DNA of 64,000 bases from Chryseobacterium sp. JJR-5R (GTDB lineage: Bacteria; Bacteroidota; Bacteroidia; Flavobacteriales; Weeksellaceae). Made by a program: the position numbers and the translations under genes. Under the pieces are notes generated by a model. The model made no database searches. It saw only the letters and a list, made by a program, of their open reading frames with translations, and was not told the origin of the DNA. Position 1 is the stretch's first letter; the number at the start of each line of letters is the position of its first letter. Shown piece after piece: positions 35,148 to 43,462 of this stretch. The stretch lies in NCBI RefSeq assembly GCF_034047335.1, contig NZ_CP139137.1:3286001-3350000 (forward strand), in the 5' to 3' direction.

Positions 35148-38100
35148 TTATGGCTTATAGTTGTATTTGTATTCGGCAGCCTTTTTATCCGTATAGGCTC
35201 CTGCATTGTCCTTGCTTCTCACTTTGGTTTCCTTGAGCCTGTTCGCGGCATCATAAGTAAACACCTGGCGTATCCCCGATGGCGGAGTAATCGAGGTCAC
35301 CCCGATCAAAGGGTCATAGGTATAGGTCGTTACTTTTTTATCTGCCAGCTGGCTGTTTTTCCTGAAACTACTTAAAGCATCGAGCAGCAATCCTTCTTTG
35401 TTAGGGTCAGCACCATCTTCGTTTGAGGCACCAATAATTGCAGTCGGGGAAGCAAGGGAATTTAGCTGGTCATACGTCATCCCTTCCACCTTGGCAATAG
35501 GCTGGGTCTTGTTGTACCCCCAGATAATGGTTACCGGAATACCGTCTTTACCGGTATACTGAAGGACATTGCCTTTCTCGTCATACTTATCGTAAGACAC
35601 TTCCGTGGACATTACCCCTGTAAGCTGGTCAGATGATTTTGCAGAAAGTGGTAACAAAAGACTGCCGGCCTGCGAAGTCGGATAAGAATTCTGATCAGGA
35701 TAGACAGTTTCTACTCTTGAAGTTGTTTTTCCAGGATCATTGAGGTCTTGCCTCTCAATAACAAGAGTTTCCAACGGGATACCTGTCATGTTTGCTGAAA
35801 CTAATTTCTGATTATTTTTTTCTACCGCATATTGATAGGTGGTCTCAATAATTGCTCCTTCAGGTCTTTTAGCAATCTCCCTGGTTACCTGACTATGGGC
35901 AGGCATCCCAGAATATTCATAATTAATGGTTGAAATGAGCTTCCTATAGTTGTCTTCAGAGGTGTTCAAGCTGTCTGCCGCAAGGTAATCTCCGTAATTA
36001 TTGTAGAATGATACAGGAACTTCATCAATATATTCCGTGATTCTTTTTCTTTGAAGCTTAGTATCTACTGTATAATTTTTATAAACAGAAATATAAAAAT
36101 TAGCAATACGCTGAACACTTGTCGATCCACAGACACCATTTGTAATATCATCAAAAGTTTGAGAAATAAATAAGTTAGGATTTGTACTGATTATATTGTA
36201 TTTATTTTGAAGTCTCTCTTCTTTAATCTTAACAATACTATTGCCTTTTTTCCTAAAGTACCGTATTTGATTTAAGGTGCCGCTGAATGACAATCGGTTG
36301 CCTTTAGCAGAAAAATACATATTGTTAAGCATAGTTCCGAACATGTTTTTTAATCCACCCTGAAGATCCGTAAACCCCATACCGCTTGACGGAGGCCCCG
36401 CTGAGTTTCCGGGTGCTGATGCAGGTTGGATTCGTATTAATGGATCATCAGAATCTGTTTTAAAAGATTTCTGATAACCTCCTGCCTCAAAATGATCCCC
36501 TCCAACACTACAGGTTACAAATCTATATCTATTCCGTAATTTATTATTATATAATTCTGATGAATTATTTGAACTGTGAAGTGAATAAAAAACGGGACCT
36601 GATAATCCATCATGCGTTTCTTTAAAAGCTACATCCTGGGTAGTAGGGAAAGTCATAAAATCAATGGCATTAAGATCTTCTTCTTTCGCATTATATAATT
36701 GAATAGGACGATAATAAAATCTTTTGTACTCACTATTCTGTCCGTTTTCGGAATGGGTCACTGCTTTTAATCGTAATCCAAAATCATCAACAGGATCTTT
36801 ATGGCTATAGGAAAATGTTAAATTGGCTGATCCCCAAGGTTTAAATGAAATGATATACCTTTTATCTTTATATAAGGAAAAATGCCCTGTAATGGAATCA
36901 CTTGGTGCATAGCCATAGTATTTGTAGTCTGAATGGATCAGTTGATTGCTGTCTAAATCACGTATCTCAAAACTTGCTATATTCATATGGTTTTGACTTT
37001 GAGGCCCTGAATAAGTTTTCAATATATAACTGATAAGCTGATCAGACTGAAGATTCTCAATAATTTTTGTTGTGGTTCCCCCTTGTAAGGGTAAAGGAAA
37101 AAACTCATCCGGCATTGACACATTGGTGTGAAATAAAGCTCTGGATTTTGGAGATTCATACTCGAATTTTGTTTTTCCCCCTGTAGGGTAAATAACTTCT
37201 GTAAGTATACCTTTTGATGCATAAGAGAAGTCTGGCCTACGATCACCTAATATCGATAGGGTATATTGATTATACGATGCACTTGGCGGCATTGGAGTAT
37301 TGAAAAAGCCCGCTATCAAAGACGGATTTCCTCGTCCGTTGAAGTAGCCAAACATATCCTGGCTGTACGATAGCCTTGAAGGCAGGCTTAGAGGGTCATT
37401 ATAGCTGAATTGATATTTTTTTTCAAATATATCATTAACGTAAAATTTTATTTGACTAAGATAAAATCTTTCAAGCGTTTGCTTGATCTCAGGATCTTCA
37501 AAAAGATAATTAAATAGTATCTTTTTAAACAATACATTATGTACTCGATATTCAATTTCTGACAGGTATTTCTTAAAATCAGAGTCTGTCTTGTCAGAAT
37601 ATATAAAGTTAATAATGTCTCCATTTTCACTATTGCTGATTGTTTTAATTCTTTTCTTATTTCTTGTATAATGCGTTTGTGTATTTAGACGAAGTGTAGG
37701 TTCGATATTTGGTATATTCCCGCCATTCATAACACTAGTACATAAATAGAGCGAATGGATTTCACTGATTTTATTAACAGTAAGCAGCGTCTCTTCATAA
37801 GAAAAATTAATTTTTTCTCCAGTTAAAGATTGAATTTCTTTTAAAAAAAATGAGGTTACCGCATAATCGCCCGGTGGATTGGCCGGCATTGCTTTTGAGG
37901 CGGTGGTTTCCCAAAAGTCTATGCTCCCGCCAAAGATATATTTTACCCCATCGTTTGTCGTTATTTCAAAACCTGTAAATTTTCTGTTATTGGTTTCTCC
38001 ATTGGGAAGGATATTCTTTATTTTTATATCATCGTCATTTTTCAGAAAGACCGGCAGAAAATTCTGGTCTAGATAAAAAGAGCCGGATATATCTGCGAAT

Positions 38101-38570
38101 CTGAATTCAAAAAGATCACGTTCCGTATCCATTTGAAAAGGAGTATAGCATGCCGACCTAATCTCTTCATCAGCGGCGCAGTCTGAAGCGGTTTTCTGAA
38201 TAAGTTCCGCTTCACTCTTGTTCATACGCATGGTAGCGAGCTCATCAATCAAGCCATTAACAGTTCTTGTAACAACCCCTCCGGTATTTAATACCCAAGT
38301 CATCCCGGACTCATTTGGTAAATCATCAACTTTTACCCCAGCCCCATTATATAGAATACTTATACCGGTACTTAGTTTATTTGCTTTGTAATTAAACAAA
38401 GGGATGTTTACATTCGCTGAACCTATATGCTCATTCTCAGAAACCGCATTGGTAGCTTTAATAAAGGAAAACGATTGTGGGCTTGGAGGAATAAAGCCGG
38501 ATTGCGAGAATATCAATACGGAATAAAGAAGCATTGAAATCAATAATAAGTCGAATTTTATTTTCTTCAT
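35148..38570 (-). CDS. Exported Rhs-type shell protein (first half)
   Basis: A 1140-residue protein with a signal peptide (ending VLIFSQ). The N-terminal region (SFIKATNAVSENEHIGSANVNIPLFNY, then SGMTWVLNTGGVVTRTVNG) is typical of the large exported Bacteroidota proteins found next to DUF6443 Rhs genes and recalls the SpvB/TcaC opening. The last 100 residues contain YD-type repeats (TYTYDPLIGVTSITP and FTYDAANRLKETKV). It lacks a toxin tip. It lies 14 bases from the T9SS gene and six bases from the tip-bearing Rhs gene. One plausible reading is that the two proteins build one cocoon, as TcB and TcC do in Tc toxins. Confidence 0.8.
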   Translation of the reverse strand: MKKIKFDLLLISMLLYSVLIFSQSGFIPPSPQSFSFIKATNAVSENEHIGSANVNIPLFNYKANKLSTGISILYNGAGVKVDDLPNESGMTWVLNTGGVVTRTVNGLIDELATMRMNKSEAELIQKTASDCAADEEIRSACYTPFQMDTERDLFEFRFADISGSFYLDQNFLPVFLKNDDDIKIKNILPNGETNNRKFTGFEITTNDGVKYIFGGSIDFWETTASKAMPANPPGDYAVTSFFLKEIQSLTGEKINFSYEETLLTVNKISEIHSLYLCTSVMNGGNIPNIEPTLRLNTQTHYTRNKKRIKTISNSENGDIINFIYSDKTDSDFKKYLSEIEYRVHNVLFKKILFNYLFEDPEIKQTLERFYLSQIKFYVNDIFEKKYQFSYNDPLSLPSRLSYSQDMFGYFNGRGNPSLIAGFFNTPMPPSASYNQYTLSILGDRRPDFSYASKGILTEVIYPTGGKTKFEYESPKSRALFHTNVSMPDEFFPLPLQGGTTTKIIENLQSDQLISYILKTYSGPQSQNHMNIASFEIRDLDSNQLIHSDYKYYGYAPSDSITGHFSLYKDKRYIISFKPWGSANLTFSYSHKDPVDDFGLRLKAVTHSENGQNSEYKRFYYRPIQLYNAKEEDLNAIDFMTFPTTQDVAFKETHDGLSGPVFYSLHSSNNSSELYNNKLRNRYRFVTCSVGGDHFEAGGYQKSFKTDSDDPLIRIQPASAPGNSAGPPSSGMGFTDLQGGLKNMFGTMLNNMYFSAKGNRLSFSGTLNQIRYFRKKGNSIVKIKEERLQNKYNIISTNPNLFISQTFDDITNGVCGSTSVQRIANFYISVYKNYTVDTKLQRKRITEYIDEVPVSFYNNYGDYLAADSLNTSEDNYRKLISTINYEYSGMPAHSQVTREIAKRPEGAIIETTYQYAVEKNNQKLVSANMTGIPLETLVIERQDLNDPGKTTSRVETVYPDQNSYPTSQAGSLLLPLSAKSSDQLTGVMSTEVSYDKYDEKGNVLQYTGKDGIPVTIIWGYNKTQPIAKVEGMTYDQLNSLASPTAIIGASNEDGADPNKEGLLLDALSSFRKNSQLADKKVTTYTYDPLIGVTSITPPSGIRQVFTYDAANRLKETKVRSKDNAGAYTDKKAAEYKYNYKP

Positions 38571-38584
38571 GGTCTGGTCTATTT

Positions 38585-40144
38585 TTATTTCTTAATCAGT
38601 TTAGCACTCGCCGTTTTTCCCTCAGCCGTTTTTACACTCACTAAATAAGCCCCCTGAATCAGCGGCTGCGTATTGATCTTGGTCACTTTGTTCTTCGTTT
38701 TCACATTTTGAAGCTGTCTTCCGCCCATATCATATAATGTGATATCCGCTTCCTTAAAATCAAATCCAATTTCTACATATGCATAATCACTTACCGGGTT
38801 CGGGTAGATCTTAATATCCTGCTTTTCGATCAATTGGTCAATCTGTTTATCCCCAAGCTTTACAATCTTCCAGTTCTCTTTCCCAAGTTCCTCAGCACTG
38901 GTGCCGGCCAGGATAATCGAGCCGTCGCGGTTAAGCTTTAAATCTGACAGTCGCTCTTCCCGCTGCCTCTTTTCTCCCTTCACATGCTTTCGCCACTGCT
39001 CATTCCCGTTCTGGTCCAGACACAGCATCCAGAACGTCTCATCATCCGTTTCGATCCTTTGCTCAGCCTGGGTATAACCGCCCAATAAAATCCCGGTCGT
39101 AATGTCTTGGCTTTTGATTCTTGTATCTTGTGTCTTCGTAATCACACTCATTCCCATTAAAATATCCCGGTTCTTGAAACTGTACGACTTCTGCCAGATC
39201 TCTTCGCCTCTTTCATCTAGTGAAATGAGCCACAGATCCGTGCCTTCTTCGATGCCCGTCGTTTTATTCCCGGATCTTTCCGATCTCGATTCCCCGCCGA
39301 TCAGAAAACCGGTTGAAGTCAGGGCCAGAGTCCTTGGGTGGTCATCGCCCTTGCCACCGAAATTCTTTTCCCATTCTACCCTGCCGTCTTTATTAAGCTT
39401 AATGATCCAGTAATCCCCTTCGCCATAGTTCTCTGTTTTCTTTGATCCTCCTGCTGCGCTTCTTGAATAGACTCCCAGTAAAGCACCGCCGTCTTTGGTC
39501 GGAACCATTTTCTCCACTTCATCCAGGCCTTTCCCGCCTAAGATCAACTGGGATAATTCCTTCCCGTTTTTATCCAGCCTGATGACCAGAACATCTTTCG
39601 AGCCGTAGCCTTTGGCGGCATTCTGTATATTCCCCGCAACAAAGAATCCGAAATCAGTCGTCTGGATCACCGCCCTGGCCTCTTCATCAGAAGCTCCGCC
39701 AATGGTCTTTTGCCACAATTCATCCCCGAATTCATTAATCCGGATCAGCCAGATATCAGAGCCGCCTTTGGAATCTTCCTTCTTATCAAGGCCTTTCGGG
39801 CTGTAGGAAGTACCTGCTAAAAGGAACCCACCCTCTTGGGTATTAACCGTAGCCGATAAAAAATCGTGGTTCTTCCCGGAGAAATATCTTTCCCAGACTT
39901 CTTCGCCCTGCTGGTTTAATTTTATCAGGTGAAAATCGTACCCTTGGTTTTGTTTGTTATCCGAAGAAATTTTATCGGACCGGATGCTGCTTCCGGAAAT
40001 TAAGTATTGCCCGTCGATGGTGGTGGTGACCTGGGAAAGGAAATCCTGCGTTGAGGATTTGATGTCCTTCTGCCAGAGGACTTCCTGGGCTGAAATGCCC
40101 AGAACCGTACACACGGTCAGTGCACTCATGTAGAGTTTTTTCAT
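38585..40144 (-). CDS. T9SS cargo protein heading the Rhs operon
   Basis: A 519-residue protein. Signal peptide 1-19 (ending GISAQ), then repeats of about 60 residues with the pattern GEEVWERYFSG, GGFLLAGTSYS, GDELWQKTIGG, EWEKNFGGKGDD, forming a likely beta-propeller. A type A sorting domain closes it (IYPNPVSDYAYVE ... KTASAKLIKK). It should cross the outer membrane by T9SS. It is the first gene of the operon that carries the two Rhs-type proteins 14 and 6 bases downstream, and may help present or export them. Its 5' end is duplicated as a stub at 27075-27167. Confidence 0.9.
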   Translation of the reverse strand: MKKLYMSALTVCTVLGISAQEVLWQKDIKSSTQDFLSQVTTTIDGQYLISGSSIRSDKISSDNKQNQGYDFHLIKLNQQGEEVWERYFSGKNHDFLSATVNTQEGGFLLAGTSYSPKGLDKKEDSKGGSDIWLIRINEFGDELWQKTIGGASDEEARAVIQTTDFGFFVAGNIQNAAKGYGSKDVLVIRLDKNGKELSQLILGGKGLDEVEKMVPTKDGGALLGVYSRSAAGGSKKTENYGEGDYWIIKLNKDGRVEWEKNFGGKGDDHPRTLALTSTGFLIGGESRSERSGNKTTGIEEGTDLWLISLDERGEEIWQKSYSFKNRDILMGMSVITKTQDTRIKSQDITTGILLGGYTQAEQRIETDDETFWMLCLDQNGNEQWRKHVKGEKRQREERLSDLKLNRDGSIILAGTSAEELGKENWKIVKLGDKQIDQLIEKQDIKIYPNPVSDYAYVEIGFDFKEADITLYDMGGRQLQNVKTKNKVTKINTQPLIQGAYLVSVKTAEGKTASAKLIKK

Positions 40145-40182
40145 GTCCTTAGTATTTTAATTATTATTTTTTATAATTCCTG

Positions 40183-40190
40183 CAAAAATA
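40183..40190 (-). promoter_or_regulatory. -7 box of the T9SS-Rhs operon
   Basis: TATTTTTG on the minus strand, matching TAnnTTTG, 38 bases upstream of the ATG. The stub at 27167 has the equivalent TACTTTTG at 27213-27220. I see no clear -33 element. Confidence 0.5.
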
Positions 40191-40722
40191 TACTTTTTAC
40201 CTTATGATTAAGAGATTTATTCCATCAATTTAACATCATAATAACCATTGTCCGGCAAAGCTATTACCGTAAGGCGACAAATCATGTCGTATTAAATTTA
40301 TTGACATTAATTTTCTTGCTCAACTATAATATCGTTTCAATAAATCACCATTTTTATAAACTAAAATCCAATTAAAAATCTGTATTTTCTTATGAAACTA
40401 AAGCCCTTTAACCCATTCTGAGCAAATCCATGTAAACCGGCAGGGTCATAGCGTAAACTTATTCAGGCAATCAGTCTTTTTGGATATCGGATCCGTGATT
40501 ATGGAAACCGGGCGGAACTGTGCCTTTAAGAAAAGTTCCGGCATAGGGTCCCGAAGAAACCGGCAGTGACCTGAATAAAAATCCTTAAGGAAAAAAATTA
40601 CCGGTCTGCTCAAATTATTTATATGTATAACCTATAATAGGAGATTGTTTATGAATAGAAAAATCAGGCTGATATTTTAAAGTGAAATAATTTTAAGTAT
40701 TGAAAATACTGCTGACAAACTG
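40191..40722. other. Non-coding stretch between divergent transcripts
   Basis: About 530 bases between the Rhs operon and the DinB gene. Long stop-free frames are absent. It contains AT-rich upstream sequence for both, and nothing else that I can name. Confidence 0.45.
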
Positions 40723-40747
40723 TTGTCACAACATGGCTTTACCTTTG
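40723..40747 (+). promoter_or_regulatory. Likely promoter of the DinB-like gene
   Basis: TTG at 40723-40725 and TAccTTTG at 40740-40747, the Bacteroidota -33/-7 pattern with slightly short spacing. A start at 40723 would lie inside this promoter, which favours the ATG at 40777. Confidence 0.5.
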
Positions 40748-40776
40748 TACCAGCAATAACAAACACTATTAAAATT

Positions 40777-41277
40777 ATGACTGCAACAACTACAACTACA
40801 AACACCATGGCACAGTTCCTGACTGCTGAACAATTGCTGAATCATTGGCAGGGACACCGGAATTTAACCCGCAGGATCATCGAAGCCTTTCCGGAAAAGG
40901 AATTATTTGAATTTTCAGTTGCCGGGATGAGACCTTTCGCGAAACTGGCCGTTGAGCTGATCAGCGTAGGTGGACCAGGGCTGAAAGGTATTGTCAGCCA
41001 ACAGACAGAAGCTTATGACGAGGAAGCTTTCAACCCGAAAACCAAGGAAGAACTTCTCAAGAAGTGGGATGAGGAAACGGAAACCATCAACCATTATTTT
41101 GTACAGATTCCGGAAGAGCGTTTCCGGGAAAACTTTAATTTATTCGGCCAGTATGAGTTTCCGGTGTATGAAAATATCCTGTATTTCGTAGACAATGAAA
41201 TCCACCACCGCGGCCAGGGGTATGTTTATTTAAGGGCTCTAGGAATTGATCCTCCTTTTTTCTGGGAAAGATTTTAA
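40777..41277 (+). CDS. DinB-family protein
   Basis: I take the ATG at 40777 (MTATTTTTNTMAQFL), 30 bases after the -7 box; a further ATG at 40807 (MAQFLTAEQL) is also possible. The four-helix DinB fold is indicated by the helix with HWQGHRNLTRR, the following helix-turn-helix pattern, and the closing HHRGQGYVYLRALG, whose His residues belong to the metal-binding triad. DinB-like proteins are metal-dependent, often thiol-linked transferases or stress proteins; the substrate is not predictable. The gene is monocistronic and shares a bidirectional terminator with the hydrolase gene beyond it. Confidence 0.85.
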   Translation: MTATTTTTNTMAQFLTAEQLLNHWQGHRNLTRRIIEAFPEKELFEFSVAGMRPFAKLAVELISVGGPGLKGIVSQQTEAYDEEAFNPKTKEELLKKWDEETETINHYFVQIPEERFRENFNLFGQYEFPVYENILYFVDNEIHHRGQGYVYLRALGIDPPFFWERF

Positions 41278-41292
41278 CCTCAGGATCGCTAA

Positions 41293-41327
41293 AAAAAAGC
41301 TTTCAGAAACAATCTGAAAGCTTTTTT
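41293..41327. terminator. Bidirectional terminator
   Basis: A perfect 15-base stem (six A, GCTTTCAGA and its complement ending in six T) with loop AACAA, midway between two converging genes. Confidence 0.9.
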
Positions 41328-41336
41328 CCGGTTTAT

Positions 41337-42437
41337 TTATTCCGGAAGAATATTTTTAAAGAATTTAATGATATTCCCTTTGAGCTTGGTAAACATATCT
41401 GAAGTCCCGAACTCTTTGTTATCATAACCTATAGGAAACCCTTTTTCTACATATTCATTGTTTTTGCTTAATGTAAGAACATTGAAATCTTTATTCACTT
41501 CTCCCATGCTTTCGGTATGGATGTCTAAGAATTTCACAGTAGCATTTTTAGAGAAATCCAGCTTTTTCATGTCGATTGTTTTCACTTCTTTTTTAAGATC
41601 GGACCGGAACGAGAGGTTCATATGCTTAAGGTCAATCACCGTCTGCCATTCTCCGGCATGGATTGAGTTCAGAATATTCCAGGCATAGGCCACCGGCTTC
41701 TGGTCGTATTTGTAGTTATTCAGCATATAATAGGCCCGGTTGTAACGGTCTTCCCATTTCCCCTGATCCGCAAAATTAAATTTTTCCTGACCGCCTAAAA
41801 AATCAAATTTCTGAGCGCCGGCCAGATCTTTCTTATACTGGTTGTTGCATAAAAGAGGCATCGGCATATCTTTATCGGTCAGCACTTTATACTTTCCGTC
41901 CAGCAATGCAATGGTTGCCGCATTACCGGCTGCATCGCTCAGGAAGAAATGGCTTCCGGCGGCATTCGGCCACCAGTCGATATTCGGGCCTTGATTCAGG
42001 TGATCCACAACTTCTTTTACCGATTTGTAATTATCCAGCTGATACTGGATCCACTGTGCCCAGAACATATCCGGCTGTGAAGGGTTTTTTACTTTTGAAG
42101 TCTCTTCAAGGTAAAGTTCCACCAGGAAAAGCCCTTTTTCATTTACTCCGTAACACGGGAAGTCATAGCCCAGCAGATTGAAGGTTACGGAACCGTATTT
42201 TGAACTCCACTGCTTGGCGTACTTTGAGTTGTCGGTCGTCAGGTTTTCCCAGCTGATGTTTCTTTTCTCAACATCGCGCTTATTGACCACAATCATCCCC
42301 GGCATCGTTTTCCAGTTTTCATTGAAGCCGACGACACAGTGGTTTTTCCCTTTCAACAGAAAAGCGGAACATGCAGAAGCAGCTGTTGAATAAACGACGG
42401 TACATAATAATAAACAACGTAACAGTAAAAATTTCAT
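41337..42437 (-). CDS. Linear-amide C-N hydrolase (Ntn, penicillin V acylase type)
   Basis: A 366-residue exported Ntn hydrolase. The signal peptide ends ASA and the mature chain would begin with Cys (CSAFLLKGKNH), the autocatalytic nucleophile of this class. GFNENWKTMPG replaces the usual GRNxD strand, and YGVNEKGLFLVEL matches the conserved GxNExGL block. Relatives hydrolyse linear amides, such as penicillin V, bile-salt conjugates and acyl-homoserine lactones; the natural substrate here is unknown. It lies 22 bases after the WYL regulator, at the end of a run that may begin with lptB. Confidence 0.8.
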   Translation of the reverse strand: MKFLLLRCLLLCTVVYSTAASACSAFLLKGKNHCVVGFNENWKTMPGMIVVNKRDVEKRNISWENLTTDNSKYAKQWSSKYGSVTFNLLGYDFPCYGVNEKGLFLVELYLEETSKVKNPSQPDMFWAQWIQYQLDNYKSVKEVVDHLNQGPNIDWWPNAAGSHFFLSDAAGNAATIALLDGKYKVLTDKDMPMPLLCNNQYKKDLAGAQKFDFLGGQEKFNFADQGKWEDRYNRAYYMLNNYKYDQKPVAYAWNILNSIHAGEWQTVIDLKHMNLSFRSDLKKEVKTIDMKKLDFSKNATVKFLDIHTESMGEVNKDFNVLTLSKNNEYVEKGFPIGYDNKEFGTSDMFTKLKGNIIKFFKNILPE

Positions 42438-42459
42438 AATGAATTTGAATAATAATATT

Positions 42460-43410
42460 TTAGATTTTTTTTGAAATGTCTGCCATTAATTTTTTAAGGC
42501 TTTCTTTAAGAGATTCAGGTTCCAGGATCTCCGCATAATCTGCAAAGGTAATCAACCAGCGCGGAAAACCCTCATCGATCCAGTCGGTTTCGAAAATAAG
42601 TTCCGTGTTATCCCCTCTTTCTATCTCTTCGGTAAGGCCGTAATATTTTTTGGAATTGATGATGTGTGCGATGATTTTTTTCTCTACCAGAAGCCTGACC
42701 CTGGTTTTATTTCCGTTCGGGGCTTTCCGGTAGTCATTGATCTGCCCATATTCCTGCAGAAACGGATATCCGGTTATGGAAATCTGCAATATCCTGTCAA
42801 TCCTAAACTGCCGAAAATCATTCCTTAAGGTACAGAATGCCATGATATACCAGAAATTAAATTCGAAAAAAACGCCGACCGCTTCAACAGTCCTTACAGA
42901 CACTTTATGATCAGCGGTTTTATACTCCATGAGCAACTGCCTTTTTTCGGCGATACTTTCCAGAATAATCGGAATCACATTTTTAATAGGGTCCTCGGTT
43001 TTCGGCTGGTAATTGTAGATATCAATCTGTTTTTCAATATTTCCGATCAGATTCCGGTCTGAAAATTTCAATACGGAACGAACTTTCTCCATAGCAGACC
43101 GGTAATGGCTGCCCAGGCTTTCGTGCAGAAATTTCTGCATGAGCTTTTCTGCCGTAATGAAGCTCAGAACTTCTTCTTTGGTAAACATAACGGGCGGAAG
43201 TTTATACCCTTCCATTAGAGAGTATCCGCTTCCCGCCTCTCCGACAATAGGGATGCCGGCATTTTCCAGGGTTTTAATGTCGCGGTAAATTGTTCTTATG
43301 CTCACTTCAAACTTTTGGGCAAGATCCTGTGCGCGTACAACCGGCCTGGACTGCAGCTGAGTGAGGATAGCGGTTACCCGGTCGAGTTTTTTGAGGTAGT
43401 GATCATTCAT
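42460..43410 (-). CDS. YafY-type WYL-domain regulator
   Basis: The start is taken at the ATG at 43410 (MNDHYLKKLDRVTAIL), since this is where YafY-family proteins usually begin; an upstream ATG at 43443 adds 11 residues without support. The N-terminal DeoR-like winged helix (VRAQDLAQKFEVSIRTIYRDIKTLENAG) is followed by GYKLPPVMFT and a WYL domain (residues about 135-215) that binds small ligands or nucleic acids. It closes with a C-terminal domain (WLITFADYAEILEPESL). It sits 52 bases after the ABC exporter gene and could control the adjacent hydrolase or exporter. Confidence 0.9.
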   Translation of the reverse strand: MNDHYLKKLDRVTAILTQLQSRPVVRAQDLAQKFEVSIRTIYRDIKTLENAGIPIVGEAGSGYSLMEGYKLPPVMFTKEEVLSFITAEKLMQKFLHESLGSHYRSAMEKVRSVLKFSDRNLIGNIEKQIDIYNYQPKTEDPIKNVIPIILESIAEKRQLLMEYKTADHKVSVRTVEAVGVFFEFNFWYIMAFCTLRNDFRQFRIDRILQISITGYPFLQEYGQINDYRKAPNGNKTRVRLLVEKKIIAHIINSKKYYGLTEEIERGDNTELIFETDWIDEGFPRWLITFADYAEILEPESLKESLKKLMADISKKI

Positions 43411-43462
43411 GGAGCGAAACAGAAATTTGAAGTGTAAAGCCAATATACTTTATACTTTAATA

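Noticed and set aside
40723..40776. N-terminal extension of the DinB gene from the ATG-like start at 40723
   Set aside because: Those bases contain a -33/-7 promoter, so translation should begin at 40777 or 40807.
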